Positions 9,823 to 19,135 of a stretch of 64,000 nucleotides of DNA are shown here, one piece after another. The first letter of the stretch is position 1. The number at the start of each line of letters is the position of its first letter. The position numbers and the translations under genes are program-made. The stretch comes from Sphingobium quisquiliarum P25. GTDB lineage: Bacteria > Pseudomonadota > Alphaproteobacteria > Sphingomonadales > Sphingomonadaceae. The stretch is taken from positions 1-64,000 of the forward strand of contig NZ_ATHO01000162.1 in assembly GCF_000445065.1 (NCBI RefSeq), in the 5' to 3' direction. The notes beneath the pieces are model-generated. The model did no database searches and was not told the origin of the DNA. It saw only the letters and a list, made by a program, of their open reading frames with translations.

Positions 9823-10488
9823 ATGCGCGGCGCGGGGCAAGCGGGCCTGCTGTCGCTATGTCTGGCGTTGGCGTCGTGCAGCGGGGACATTGTGCCGCGC
9901 GGCCGGGTCGAGCGCCCGTCCAAGCCGGTCAAGAGCGCGCGCCCCGCCGCACCGCCGCCCATGGAATTGCGGCAATGCCTGGTGAAGCTGCAATCGCAAT
10001 CCGTGCTGTTTACCCCCCTGCCCGACCAGAATTTCGGCGGCGGCTGTTCGGCGAAGGGCAGCGTCAAGCTGCTCGACATCGGCGTTCCAGCCACCAATTT
10101 GGGGGCGATGACATGCGGTCTTGCGGCCAATTTCGCTGCCTGGGCGCGTTATGGGGTGCAACCCGCCGCGCGGCTGATCCTGGGCGCGGAGATCGAAAAG
10201 ATCGAAACCTTCGGCACCTATAATTGCCGCCCGATCGCGGGGAGCGGGAAGCTTTCCGAACATGCGCACAGCAATGCGGTGGACGTGTCGGCCTTCGTCC
10301 TGTCGGACGGGCGGCGGATCACGATCGAGCAGGGCTGGAACGGCGATCGCCAGACGCGGCAGTTCCTGCAAATCGTGCGGGCCAGCGCCTGCAAGCGGTT
10401 CCGCACCGTGCTGAGCCCCGACTATAATGTCGCGCATCGCGATCATTTCCATTTCGACATGGGCGGCCGCGGCGGCTTCTGCCGCTGA
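9823..10488 (+). CDS. Extensin-like C-terminal domain lipoprotein
   Basis: Envelope protein of the extensin-like family (PF06904), a D-Ala-D-Ala peptidase-like fold with zinc-site residues. The N-terminus MRGAGQAGLLSLCLALASC is a lipoprotein signal ending in a lipobox Cys. The domain spans about residues 45-220, with SEHAHSNAVDVSAF and HRDHFHFD carrying the His/Asp ligands and paired cysteines (CLVKL, CSAKG, CGLAAN, CRPIAG). I chose ATG 9823 because GGGGGA lies 8 nt upstream; ATG 9793 would add 10 residues and is possible. Confidence 0.82.
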   Translation: MRGAGQAGLLSLCLALASCSGDIVPRGRVERPSKPVKSARPAAPPPMELRQCLVKLQSQSVLFTPLPDQNFGGGCSAKGSVKLLDIGVPATNLGAMTCGLAANFAAWARYGVQPAARLILGAEIEKIETFGTYNCRPIAGSGKLSEHAHSNAVDVSAFVLSDGRRITIEQGWNGDRQTRQFLQIVRASACKRFRTVLSPDYNVAHRDHFHFDMGGRGGFCR

Positions 10489-10532
10489 ACGCCCCCTTGG
10501 GTTTTACGGCCCGCGCGCCTAAGTTCAGTGCG

Positions 10533-11411
10533 ATGACAAAAAAAGAAATCGAAGAACGCAAATTCCGTCCTGCGCGGCAGGAAGCCGCCGACGCCCAGAA
10601 GCAAGCCGGAACCCCGCAGACCAGCAGCGCCGCCTATCGCCTGGCCTTTCAGGACACGGAATTCCTGTTGCGGGAGGATTTGCGGCCCGTGCGGTTCCAG
10701 CTGGAATTGCTGAAACCCCAATTGCTGATGGACGAAGCCCGGATCGAATCGACCTTCGTATTTTACGGGTCGGCTCGCATCCCGGAGCCCGATCAGGTGC
10801 AGGCGCGGATCGAGGCCGCGACGACGCCCGAACAGCGGCGGATCGCTGAAAATCTGGGCAAGAAGGCCCGCTATTATGAGGAAGCCCGCAGGCTGGCGCG
10901 GATCGCGGCGCAATATCCGGTGACGGAAGCGGGGTGCCGCCATTTCGTGGTCTGTTCGGGTGGCGGGCCGTCCATCATGGAGGCGGCCAATCGTGGCGCG
11001 GCGGATGTAGGCGCGCAGACGATCGGCATGAACATCGTGCTGCCGCATGAACAAGCGCCCAACCGATTCGTGACGCCGGAGCTTTCCTTCCAGTTTCACT
11101 ATTTTGCGCTCAGGAAGATGCACTTCCTGCTTCGCGCGCGGGCGCTGGCCGTGTTTCCCGGCGGCTTTGGCACCTTGGATGAGATGTTCGAGCTGCTGAC
11201 CCTCATCCAAACCGGCAAGATGAAGCCGATTCCGGTGCTGCTGTTCGGGCGGGACTTCTGGACGCGGGTGGTGGATTTAGATGCACTGGCCGATGAGGGC
11301 GTGATTTCGCCTTCGGACCTGAATTTGCTGACATGGGTCGAAACGGCCGAGGAAGCGTGGGCGGCGGTGCAGAGTTTCTATGAGGATAGCGCTGCGCCCG
11401 GATGCGGGTGA
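10533..11411 (+). CDS. LOG family / TIGR00730-type Rossmann-fold protein
   Basis: Member of the LOG ('lysine decarboxylase'-misnamed) family; characterised members are nucleoside 5'-monophosphate phosphoribohydrolases. 292 aa, longer than plant LOG proteins because of an N-terminal extension of about 120 residues. The signature PGGFGTLDEMFELLTLIQTGK (slightly split here: PGGFGTLDE plus LTLIQTGK) and the CSGGGPSIMEAANRGA loop are both present. ATG 10533 (MTKKEIEE) is chosen as the start of conserved sequence. Substrate not predictable from sequence. Confidence 0.85.
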   Translation: MTKKEIEERKFRPARQEAADAQKQAGTPQTSSAAYRLAFQDTEFLLREDLRPVRFQLELLKPQLLMDEARIESTFVFYGSARIPEPDQVQARIEAATTPEQRRIAENLGKKARYYEEARRLARIAAQYPVTEAGCRHFVVCSGGGPSIMEAANRGAADVGAQTIGMNIVLPHEQAPNRFVTPELSFQFHYFALRKMHFLLRARALAVFPGGFGTLDEMFELLTLIQTGKMKPIPVLLFGRDFWTRVVDLDALADEGVISPSDLNLLTWVETAEEAWAAVQSFYEDSAAPGCG

Positions 11412-11434
11412 ACCTAGCGGCACAGCCTCTTGAA

Positions 11435-11520
11435 AAATCTTCGCGTTCTCTGCGCCTCTGCGCCTCTGCGCGAACAATTTTTTGCGCGCAGGGGCGCAGG
11501 GAACGCAGAGAGAAAGATTT
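11435..11520. repeat. Extragenic palindrome A3 (CTCTGCGCC units)
   Basis: The left arm has three CTCTGCGC units after AAATCTTCGCG. The right arm is the inverse (GCGCAGGGGCGCAGGG...GAAAGATTT). The loop is AACAATTTTTT. It lies in the 181-bp gap between the LOG gene and the HAD gene and is related to palindromes A1 and A2. Confidence 0.72.
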
Positions 11521-11592
11521 GAGGCCGCTTTGCGGCAGGGTCGTGGCTGGCATGCCCTTGCCTCCCTCGGCTCACAAGACTAGGGCCCCGCC

Positions 11593-12264
11593 ATGCGCGC
11601 CGAGCTTGCCCATGTCGATTGCTGGATCTTCGATCTGGACAATACACTTTACCCGGCGAAGGCGGACCTGTTCGCGCTGATCGACGTCAAGATGGGCGAA
11701 TTCATCCAGGGCCTGCTGGGCTGCGACCCGGACGTCGCCAAGGCCACGCAGAAACGTTACTTCATGGAACATGGCACGACGCTGTCGGGCCTGATGCACC
11801 ATCACGGCATAGAGCCGCGAGCCTTCCTCGACTATGTGCATGACATTTCGATGGACCGGCTGGAGGTGGACGAGGCGCTGAACGCGCATATCGCCGCCTT
11901 GCCGGGCCGCCGCCTGATCTTCACCAATGGCGATGCGGCCTATGCGGAGCGGGTGCTCGACAAGCTGGGCCTATCCGGCGCGTTCGAACTGATCCACGAC
12001 ATCCATGCCTGCCAATATGTTCCGAAGCCCGATCCGTCTGGTTATGCCGAACTGTGCCGCGTCCATGGCGTGGACCCGTCGCGCGCCGCCTTTTTCGAGG
12101 ATATGGCGCGCAACCTGAAGCCCGCCAAGGCGATCGGCATGTCCACCATCTGGGTGAACAACGGGTCCGAGGCGGGCAATCACGAACATCACCCGGACTT
12201 CATCGATTTCGAAACCGGCCATCTGACGCCGTTCCTGGCCGACATCATTGGGGAAAGACCATGA
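11593..12264 (+). CDS. HAD-family pyrimidine 5'-nucleotidase-like phosphatase
   Basis: A 223-aa haloacid dehalogenase phosphatase of the Sdt1/pyrimidine 5'-nucleotidase branch. Motif I is FDLDNTLYP (residues 14-22) with the nucleophilic Asp; motif II is IFTNGD; motif III Lys is in [10 protein letters not shown]; motif IV is [13 protein letters not shown]. Expected to dephosphorylate nucleotides in the cytosol. Its stop overlaps the dapD start in an ATGA, so the two are translationally coupled. Confidence 0.88.
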   Translation: MRAELAHVDCWIFDLDNTLYPAKADLFALIDVKMGEFIQGLLGCDPDVAKATQKRYFMEHGTTLSGLMHHHGIEPRAFLDYVHDISMDRLEVDEALNAHIAALPGRRLIFTNGDAAYAERVLDKLGLSGAFELIHDIHACQYVPKPDPSGYAELCRVHGVDPSRAAFFEDMARNLKPAKAIGMSTIWVNNGSEAGNHEHHPDFIDFETGHLTPFLADIIGERP

Positions 12265-13112
12265 GCCAAGATCTGATCGCGACCATCGACGCTGCCTGGG
12301 AAGACCGGGCCAATGTCAGCCTGACGACGCAGGGCGAAGTGCGTCAGGCCGTGGACAAGGCGCTGGCCCTGCTGGACAGCGGCGCGGCGCGGGTCGCCGA
12401 ACCCACGGGTGCTGAAGGTTCTGGCGGCTGGCAGGTCAATCAGTGGCTGAAGAAGGCGGTGCTGCTGTCCTTCCGTCTCAACGATAATGCCATGATCGGC
12501 AATGGTCCGGGCGCTGGCCACTGGTGGGACAAGGTGCCCAGCAAGTTCGCAGGCTGGGACGAAACGGCCTTTCGCGCCGCCGGTTTCCGCGCGGTTCCGG
12601 GCAGCTTTGCGCGGGCGGGGTCGCACATCGCGAAGAATGTCATCCTGATGCCGAGCTTCGTCAATATCGGCGCTTTCGTCGATGAAGGCACGATGGTCGA
12701 TACCTGGGTGACGGTGGGCAGTTGCGCACAGATCGGCAAGAATGTGCACCTGTCGGGCGGCGTCGGTATCGGCGGCGTGCTGGAGCCGTTGCAGGCCGAC
12801 CCGGTCATCATCGAGGATGACTGCTTCATCGGCGCGCGGTCGGAAGTGGTGGAAGGCGTGCGCATCGGCAAGGGTTCGGTGCTGTCGATGGGCGTCTTCA
12901 TCGGCCAGTCGACCAAGATCGTGGACCGCACCACCGGCGAAGTTTTCATGGGTGAAGTACCATCTTACTCGGTCGTGGTGCCGGGGTCGCTTCCGGGCAA
13001 GCCGCTGCCCGACGGGACGCCGGGGCCGAGCCTCTATTGCGCGGTAATCGTGAAGCGGGTGGACGCGCAGACCCGGTCCAAGACGGGGATCAACGAACTG
13101 CTGCGGGATTGA
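12261..13112 (+). CDS. dapD: 2,3,4,5-tetrahydropyridine-2,6-dicarboxylate N-succinyltransferase
   Basis: Succinyl-CoA-dependent acyltransferase of the meso-diaminopimelate/lysine pathway. 283 aa. An N-terminal helical domain ([27 protein letters not shown]) is followed by a left-handed beta-helix of hexapeptide repeats from about residue 110 ([33 protein letters not shown]). ATG 12261 is set by the ATGA overlap with the HAD gene; a longer in-frame extension reads through that gene in the wrong frame. Confidence 0.96.
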   Translation: MSQDLIATIDAAWEDRANVSLTTQGEVRQAVDKALALLDSGAARVAEPTGAEGSGGWQVNQWLKKAVLLSFRLNDNAMIGNGPGAGHWWDKVPSKFAGWDETAFRAAGFRAVPGSFARAGSHIAKNVILMPSFVNIGAFVDEGTMVDTWVTVGSCAQIGKNVHLSGGVGIGGVLEPLQADPVIIEDDCFIGARSEVVEGVRIGKGSVLSMGVFIGQSTKIVDRTTGEVFMGEVPSYSVVVPGSLPGKPLPDGTPGPSLYCAVIVKRVDAQTRSKTGINELLRD

Positions 13113-13160
13113 TGTCCCGCTACTCCCCCGGCCGCTAGCGGGAAGGCAGCCTGACAGAGC

Positions 13161-13211
13161 GATCGCTTCGCGATCATACACACCCCAGCCCCTCCCTTAA
13201 CGGGAGGGGCT
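13161..13211 (+). terminator. Two hairpins downstream of dapD
   Basis: GATCGC-TTC-GCGATC (13161-13175) is followed by the strong hairpin AGCCCCTCCC-TTAAC-GGGAGGGGCT (13187-13211), which ends in TTATAAG. There is no long T run. A terminator-like role for dapD is plausible; the second hairpin also resembles common extragenic sphingomonad repeats. Confidence 0.5.
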
Positions 13212-13245
13212 TATAAGATTGGCGGCGCTCGCTTACATAGCCCCA

Positions 13246-15075
13246 ATGCCGCCTTCCACCCCCGACAACAGCCCCCTTCCGCCCGTCTGGGCGACCTTGC
13301 GGCGGTTTCTTCCCTATCTCTGGCCATCCGACGCCCCGGCGCTGCGGCGGCGGGTGTCCATCGCCATGCTGCTGGTGGTGCTGGCGAAGGCCATCAGCCT
13401 GGCCATGCCCTTCGCCTACAAGGCCGCGATCGACCGCATGGCGCCGGGCATGGAGCCCGCCGTCGCGCTCGCCATAGCGCTGGTCGCCGCCTATGCGGGC
13501 GCGCGGTTCGGCAGCGTCCTCTTCGACAATCTGCGCAATGCCGTGTTCGAGCGGGTGGGGCAGGAAGCCGGGCGGCGGCTGTCGGACGATGTGTTCGTCC
13601 ATCTCCACCGCCTGTCGCTGCGCTTCCATCTCGACCGGCGGACGGGCGCGGTCACGAAGATCGTCGAGCGCGGCACGAAAAGCATCGACACGATGCTCTA
13701 TTTCCTGCTGTTCAACATCGCGCCGACGGTGCTGGAGCTGGCGGCGGTCTGCGTCATCTTCTTCGTGAAGTTCGGGCCCGGCCTGGTCATCGCGACGCTG
13801 GTCATGGTGGCGCTCTACATCTGGTTCACCCGCACCGTCACCGAATGGCGCAACCAGTTGCGCCGCGACATGGTGGACATGGACACCAACGCCGTCGCCC
13901 ATGCCGTGGACAGCCTGCTCAATTTCGAAACGGTCAAATATTTCGGCGCGGAGGAGCGGGAAGCCGCCCGCTACGGCACGGCCATGCGCCGCTATGCCAA
14001 CGCCGCCGTCAAGTCGGAAAACAGCCTCGCCTGGCTCAACATCGGCCAGTCGCTGATCACCAACCTGATGATGGCGGGAGCGATGGGCTATACCGTATGG
14101 GGATGGAGCCGGGGCAGCTTCACCACCGGCGACGTGGTGCTCGTGAATACGTTGCTTAGCCAGCTATTCAGGCCGTTAGACCTGCTGGGCATGGTGTACC
14201 GCACCATCCGGCAGGGCCTGATCGACATGGAGGCGATGTATAACCTCATCGACACCCAGGCCGAGATCGCCGACGCTCCGGGTGCTCCGGCCTTGAAGGT
14301 GACGGCGGGCGAGGTGCGTTTCGACCATGTGCGCTTCGGCTATGATCCCGACCGCGAGATATTGCATGATGTCAGCTTCACCGTCCCGCCCGGAAGGACG
14401 CTGGCGATCGTTGGGCCTTCGGGCGCTGGCAAGTCCACGATCGCGCGCACCCTGTTCCGCTTCTACGACATTCAGGGCGGCCGCATCCTGATCGACGGAC
14501 AGGACATAGCTCAGGTCACGCAATCGTCGCTTCGCGCGTCGATCGGCATCGTGCCGCAGGACATGGTGCTGTTCAACGACACGGTCGGCTATAATATCGG
14601 CTATGGCCGCGCGGGCGCGACGCAGGCGGAGATCGAGGCGGCGGCCAGGGCAGCGTCCATCCACGACTTCATCATGCGCCTGCCGCAGGGCTATGACACG
14701 CGGGTGGGGGAGCGGGGCCTCAAGCTGTCAGGCGGCGAAAAGCAGCGCGTGGCGATCGCCCGCACGCTGCTCAAGGACCCGCCGGTGCTGGTGCTGGACG
14801 AGGCGACCAGCGCGCTCGACAGCCGGACCGAGATGGAGATTCAGGACGTGCTGCGCAACATCGCGCGCAAACGCACGACCTTGATCGTGGCGCACCGCCT
14901 GTCCACCGTCGTCGATGCGGACGAGATCATCGTTCTGGATCAGGGGCGCATCATCGAGCGCGGGCGCCATGCCGATCTGGTGCGGGCGGACGGGCTTTAT
15001 GCCGCCATGTGGGCGCGGCAGGCAACCGAGCGGGATGAGCCCGTCATGGAACCCGCCTACTCCACCCCGCACTAG
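13246..15075 (+). CDS. ABC exporter, Atm1/HMT-type half-transporter
   Basis: A 609-aa fusion of an N-terminal ABC transmembrane domain (about residues 20-330, six hydrophobic segments) and a C-terminal ATPase domain. Walker A GPSGAGKST at about 390, signature LSGGEKQRVAIA, Walker B VLVLDEATSALD and the H-loop IVAHRL are all present. The NFETVKYFGAEEREAARY segment is typical of Atm1/HMT1-like exporters of glutathione-linked or metal-sulfur compounds. ATG 13246 is preferred over a TTG nine codons upstream. It functions as a homodimer in the inner membrane. Confidence 0.9.
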   Translation: MPPSTPDNSPLPPVWATLRRFLPYLWPSDAPALRRRVSIAMLLVVLAKAISLAMPFAYKAAIDRMAPGMEPAVALAIALVAAYAGARFGSVLFDNLRNAVFERVGQEAGRRLSDDVFVHLHRLSLRFHLDRRTGAVTKIVERGTKSIDTMLYFLLFNIAPTVLELAAVCVIFFVKFGPGLVIATLVMVALYIWFTRTVTEWRNQLRRDMVDMDTNAVAHAVDSLLNFETVKYFGAEEREAARYGTAMRRYANAAVKSENSLAWLNIGQSLITNLMMAGAMGYTVWGWSRGSFTTGDVVLVNTLLSQLFRPLDLLGMVYRTIRQGLIDMEAMYNLIDTQAEIADAPGAPALKVTAGEVRFDHVRFGYDPDREILHDVSFTVPPGRTLAIVGPSGAGKSTIARTLFRFYDIQGGRILIDGQDIAQVTQSSLRASIGIVPQDMVLFNDTVGYNIGYGRAGATQAEIEAAARAASIHDFIMRLPQGYDTRVGERGLKLSGGEKQRVAIARTLLKDPPVLVLDEATSALDSRTEMEIQDVLRNIARKRTTLIVAHRLSTVVDADEIIVLDQGRIIERGRHADLVRADGLYAAMWARQATERDEPVMEPAYSTPH

Positions 15076-15088
15076 CAACGATGGGCAT

Positions 15089-15574
15089 TCAGCCCTGGGA
15101 CAAGGTGTCGGCGTCGGTGATCCGCACCACCCTGTTGCTGATCTTGACCGTCTTCACCACCAGCGACGTTTCGACATGAGTGACGCCCTCGACCTCCAAT
15201 ATCCTGCCCGACGCCAGCCGGTGCAGGTCGTCGAGATCGTGATAAAGACAGGTCGCCATGACGTTGAACGGGCCAAGCATGATCATCACCGCTTTCACTA
15301 GCGGGATGTCAGCAATGTCGCGCGCGATGCGGCGGACATGGGCGGTGTCCGCCTGAATGGCCATGAAGGCGATATTGGCGGCCTTTTCCAGCTTCATGCC
15401 GGTCAGCGCGGTGAAGGCGATCAGCTTTTCCTGCTGCAAGCGCTTGATCCGCCCCCGCACCGTGCCTTCGTTGACGCCAAGGTCGCTTGCGATCTTGCGG
15501 TTCGAAACACGCGCATCCTGCGCCAATATGCCGATCAGCTGGCGGTCGAGATCATCCAGTTCCGGCCTGCTCAT
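15089..15574 (-). CDS. Lrp/AsnC family transcriptional regulator (second of a pair)
   Basis: 161 aa. The N-terminal winged HTH is DDLDRQLIGILAQDARVSNRKIASDLGVNEGTVRGRIKRL in reading order, seen as LDRQLIGILAQDARVSNRK plus the recognition helix NEGTVRGRIKRL. The C-terminal RAM/ligand domain contains VKAVMIMLGPFNVMAT. It overlaps the upstream Lrp gene by an ATGA, so the two are coupled. The target is unknown; amino-acid metabolism is usual for the family. Confidence 0.9.
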   Translation of the reverse strand: MSRPELDDLDRQLIGILAQDARVSNRKIASDLGVNEGTVRGRIKRLQQEKLIAFTALTGMKLEKAANIAFMAIQADTAHVRRIARDIADIPLVKAVMIMLGPFNVMATCLYHDLDDLHRLASGRILEVEGVTHVETSLVVKTVKISNRVVRITDADTLSQG

Positions 15575-16050
15575 GCGGCGCTCCTGCTGTCGACCGGCCC
15601 TGTGTCCAGCGCATAGCGGACGATGTCCAGCCCAACGGCAGGGGTCATCGACTTGATGCCGGGCACCTTGGCGAATGTGCCGGTGATGAGCGGCGGCAGT
15701 TCGTCAATGTCCCGCAGCGTCAGCAGCAGGCTGATCTCATAACTGCCCGTCACCAGATGCGCCGCGAAGACTTCGGGAAAGACGGCCAGATCCTCCGCCA
15801 CCTCCAGCGCCGGACGGCCGCTGACCTGGACCGCGAGGTGGATGAGGATATGATAACCATGGACCGCGAAGTCCGACACGGCGACGACGCGCAGCATGCC
15901 CGCTTCCTCCATCCGCCGGATGCGCGTGGACACGGTGGAAGCGATCAGATTGAGGGATTCGGCGATCTGCTGGTTGGTCGCCCGGCCATTTCGCCGCAAC
16001 TGCTCGACAATCTTCCGGTCCGTCTCATCGAACGCGAACATATCGTTCAT
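15571..16050 (-). CDS. Lrp/AsnC family transcriptional regulator (first of a pair)
   Basis: 159 aa. HTH: FDETDRKIVEQLRRNGRATNQ followed by ASTVSTRIRRMEEAGM; the RAM domain follows (VFPEVFAAHLVTGSYEISLL). ATG 16050 (MNDMFAFDETD) is preferred over an upstream start 14 residues longer that lacks homology. It is the last chromosomal gene before the integrated element, whose left att repeat begins 151 bp upstream of this start codon. Confidence 0.9.
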   Translation of the reverse strand: MNDMFAFDETDRKIVEQLRRNGRATNQQIAESLNLIASTVSTRIRRMEEAGMLRVVAVSDFAVHGYHILIHLAVQVSGRPALEVAEDLAVFPEVFAAHLVTGSYEISLLLTLRDIDELPPLITGTFAKVPGIKSMTPAVGLDIVRYALDTGPVDSRSAA

Positions 16051-16200
16051 ATAGTTATTCAACCCCTTTTCGGCCGCCGGTCTTGCCAGCAAAGGGCCGG
16101 AAGGTCGAATCGAAACAACATCGCGAAGCGCAGCGCCATCCGGCCCGCGCGATCAACAATGTTCAGGAAGGCCCGCTTGTGCGGCCATAATGATGAGGGG

Positions 16201-16248
16201 AAATGGTGCTGCCGGCGAGGATTGAACTCGCGACCTCAGCCTTACCAA
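16201..16248. repeat. Left attachment site (tRNA-Thr 3' stub)
   Basis: Perfect 48-bp copy of 54616-54663. On the minus strand it reads as the tRNA 3' half from the anticodon loop through the T arm, acceptor and CCA. After base 16248 the sequence diverges from the tRNA, so no functional tRNA is encoded here. The 378-bp gap 16051-16428 holds only this site and the integrase upstream region. Confidence 0.93.
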
Positions 16249-16428
16249 AAACTCGCGGGCACTTTTCGATCATTCGCCAAACTTGTAGATTACAAGATAA
16301 CTACCTGAACTAACGAGATTTTCTTGTCTTTTTAGCGCAGCCACACTACTCTCCTTTTAGCCACTTTTTCGGTCCGCGTGCTTCCGTAGCGCTTCCGCGA
16401 AAGCAGCGTAAAAGCGTGGAGTAGCAAT

Positions 16429-17943
16429 ATGGTAAGGCTCACCAAGCGCGTCGTCGAGGCAGCTTCTGCTTCCGTGAAAGACGTTTTCCTGTGGGACGGC
16501 GAGATTTCGGGCTTCGGCGTGCGCGTTTTCACGTCCGGAAAGCGTAGCTACCTCATCCAATATCGAGTCGGTGAGCGGACCCGGCGCAAGACGATCGGAT
16601 CGCATGGCGTCTGGACCGTCGAAACCGCACGGACCGAAGCCAAGATTCTGCTCGGCAAGGTTGCCCACGGGGAAGACCCGATCGACGACGAGCTACGCGC
16701 GTCGCTGACGGTCGCCGGCATTTGCGATCGGTATCTGACGGAAGGGCTCGCGACCGCGAAGGAGGGCTCGATCAAGCAGGCCAAAGCCAATATCGAGAAT
16801 CACATCAAACCGCTGCTTGGAAAGACTCTGGCCACGCGCCTCACCCGCTCGGAGGTCCAGAAGATGATGCGCGACATTGCCGCAGGGAAGACCGCCAAGG
16901 TCGAGAAGCTCGGTCCCCGGTCGGTATCGCGGGTACGCGGCGGCAAGGGAACAGCCAACCGCGTCGTCAACACTTTGTCGGCCGCCTTGGCGCTGGCGGT
17001 CGACGACGGCCTCCGCCCGGACAATCCGGCGATGAAGGTGAAGAAATATCCGGGCAGGAAGCTTGAGCGCTTCCTGTCGCCGGAGGAGTTGGCGCAGCTC
17101 GGCGGAGTCTTGGCAGCTGCCGAGGCGATCGGCGTCGAAAATCCCTATGCGATCGCGGCGGTGCGACTGCTGATCCTCACGGGATGCCGCAAGAACGAGA
17201 TCCTCAAGCTCAAGCGCGAGTGGATCGACACCTATCATCGGTGCCTGCGCCTGCCCGACAGCAAGACCGGAGCAAAGGTCGTGCATCTCGGCGAGCCCGC
17301 CCTGCGCCTCATCGCATCTCTCGCGCCGGTCGACGGAAACCCTTACCTGCTGCCTGGGCGGGGCCACGGCACACATGTCACCAATCTCGATAAGGTCTGG
17401 CGCCGGCTCAGCAAAAGCGCGGAGCTGGAGAACGTGCGCATCCACGATCTCCGTCATAGCTTCGCTTCAATGGGTGCCAACAACGGCGACAGCCTACCTG
17501 TGATCGGGGCTTTGCTCGGGCACCGCTCCACCAAGACCACGCAGCGCTACGCGCATCTCGCCGATCACCCTGTTCGCTCCGCTGCCGATCGTATCGCAAC
17601 GCGAATCGCGGATTATCTCGACATCACGCCGGAAATCGATGCGGATGCAGCCGAGTTGGCAGAGGTTGTTATCATCGGTATCGCTCCTGCTCTCAATGAA
17701 CCCGAAGCCCGTCCCGATCCCGTTCTTGGCAAGGCGATCCGCACCAAATGGCTCGATACTCGCGCCGCAGCCGCCTTCCTCGGCAACACTGTCGGCACGC
17801 TGCAAACCTATCGCTGGATGGGAACCGGACCCGAGTTCACAAAAATCGGGCGGCGCGTGGTCTATTCGCTCGATAGGCTCATCGCGTGGCGCGATGCCGC
17901 AGTCGATCCAGCAAATCCCTCGAAGCTGAAGCTGGTCGCCTAG
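16429..17943 (+). CDS. Tyrosine integrase with C-terminal HTH_17 (excisionase-like) domain
   Basis: 504 aa. The N-terminal DUF4102-type arm-binding domain (residues 1-85) and core-binding domain (about 93-200) precede the catalytic domain with R254 (TGCRKNEI), H339 and R342 (HDLRHSF), H365 (GHRST) and Y374 (QRYAHL). These are the residues of a P4-like integrase that uses tRNA genes. Residues 441-489 (WLDTRAAAAFLG ... RRVVYSLDRLIAWR) form a MerR/Xis-like helix-turn-helix that ordinary integrases lack. It lies 181 bp from the left att repeat and is transcribed away from it. Confidence 0.93.
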   Translation: MVRLTKRVVEAASASVKDVFLWDGEISGFGVRVFTSGKRSYLIQYRVGERTRRKTIGSHGVWTVETARTEAKILLGKVAHGEDPIDDELRASLTVAGICDRYLTEGLATAKEGSIKQAKANIENHIKPLLGKTLATRLTRSEVQKMMRDIAAGKTAKVEKLGPRSVSRVRGGKGTANRVVNTLSAALALAVDDGLRPDNPAMKVKKYPGRKLERFLSPEELAQLGGVLAAAEAIGVENPYAIAAVRLLILTGCRKNEILKLKREWIDTYHRCLRLPDSKTGAKVVHLGEPALRLIASLAPVDGNPYLLPGRGHGTHVTNLDKVWRRLSKSAELENVRIHDLRHSFASMGANNGDSLPVIGALLGHRSTKTTQRYAHLADHPVRSAADRIATRIADYLDITPEIDADAAELAEVVIIGIAPALNEPEARPDPVLGKAIRTKWLDTRAAAAFLGNTVGTLQTYRWMGTGPEFTKIGRRVVYSLDRLIAWRDAAVDPANPSKLKLVA

Positions 17944-18059
17944 CCAAGTTCATCGCCTGTGGATCAGAGCCGATGCCCCCCTGCCATTGTCGTCATGAGT
18001 GTTGATTACTGTTGAGAAGTGCCCCGGGGTTGGAGTGGGCCCCTGGGGTCGGACAGGTT

Positions 18060-18351
18060 TCAGGCCGCGGATTTGACCATAGTTTTGGCGTGTAACTCCT
18101 CAAACTGCACCGGGCTCAAATAGCCCAGGGCGGAATGTAGTCGGCGTTGATTGTAGACGCGGTCGATGAACGGTGGAAGATGGGTGGCGACATCCTCGAA
18201 AGTCTCGAACGCCATCGGGTTAGACCGCCTCGACCTTGAGCGTTTTCATGAAGCTTTCCGCCTTGGCGTTATCGTAGGGATTTCCGCGCCGGCTCATCGA
18301 TCCGGTGATGCCATTGGCTGCCAGCAGCGCACGGTAGGTAGCGGCTGCGTA
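18060..18351 (-). pseudogene. IS3-family orfB transposase fragment (frameshifted)
   Basis: Minus-strand translation gives the C-terminal integrase-core end of an IS3 Orf[36 protein letters not shown], then [16 protein letters not shown] before a stop at 18060. Between VEAV and MAFETF the frame is broken by one extra base near 18226. The N-terminal two thirds are missing beyond about 18351. Non-functional. Confidence 0.85.
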
Positions 18352-18453
18352 CTGGGGGCGGATTCACCCACTCCAATCCGGGGTGAATATCTGGTGCCGA
18401 TTGACACACCAAAGGCCTACGACGGACACTGCTTTTTGTCTGGAACAAACTCA

Positions 18454-18530
18454 TCGATCAGCCTTAGTGACAATGCCTTGGCCGAAACCATCAACGGCCT
18501 TTGCAAGGCCGAGGTGATCCGATCGTGTCC
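18454..18530 (+). pseudogene. IS3-family orfB fragment
   Basis: A short plus-strand remnant encoding SDNALAETINGLCKAEVI, the conserved integrase-core segment of another IS3 OrfB. The same segment (with NGLYKAEVI) recurs on the minus strand at 36786-37005. The rest of 17944-18631 outside the two IS fragments shows no gene. Confidence 0.7.
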
Positions 18531-18631
18531 CAAGGCATGGTGTAGGTTCGCCGGCGTAGCCATGGCGAACTCCGGCTAGAGCCGGGTTGATCACGCTGCC
18601 ATAGGCGGCAGGGTGACGAGAGGATCCCCGC

Positions 18632-19135
18632 TCATGGGGTCAGTGCACAGACCATGTGAACCGCGATCATCCCGCCGCCATGGTCGACCTCGCGCTCGCG
18701 GACATAGCCGAGGCGCTCGTACAGCGCGATGTTCGCGGTCATCAGCGCATTCGTGTAGAGGCGGGTGCCGGAAAGGCCGCCGGCACGCGCGAGATCCTCG
18801 GCATGGCGCATGAGGCGCCGCCCGAGCCCCTCCCGCTGCCGCTCGGGATCGATCGCGACGTTCACGATCAACAGTTCGCGGCCTTCCGCCACCGTCTCGA
18901 TCAATCCGACCAGCTGGCCCTCGTCAACAAGGACGTCGAAGCGATGCGCGGCAAAAGCGCGATCATAATCGGCATTGATTGGCTTGGGCGGCCGCGGCGT
19001 CACCGTGATCCAGCGAGCGTAGGCGCGCCGCACGAGTGCGCGGATATCGGGGACATCCTCCTTAATCGCGCGGCGAAGCGTTGGTTCGCGCACGGCGTCG
19101 GCGAGTGCTGCGCGCGCGGCCTCGCACCCGCTCAC
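18632..19135 (-). CDS. GNAT-family N-acetyltransferase
   Basis: About 167 aa, a single GNAT domain. The acetyl-CoA loop is seen in RQREGLGRRLMRHAED (Q/R-x-x-G-x-G/A) and the C-terminal beta strand in TNALMTANIALYERLGYVREREV. The start is uncertain: GTG 19135 overlaps the end of the vapC-like gene, which would couple the two. It could be a third gene of the vapBC operon or a passenger gene. Substrate unknown. Confidence 0.8.
   Translation of the reverse strand: MSGCEAARAALADAVREPTLRRAIKEDVPDIRALVRRAYARWITVTPRPPKPINADYDRAFAAHRFDVLVDEGQLVGLIETVAEGRELLIVNVAIDPERQREGLGRRLMRHAEDLARAGGLSGTRLYTNALMTANIALYERLGYVREREVDHGGGMIAVHMVCALTP

Noticed and set aside
16201-16248. A tRNA-Thr gene next to the integrase
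   Set aside because: Only the 3' half from the anticodon loop is present; the D arm and 5' acceptor strand are missing, so it is an att duplicate.
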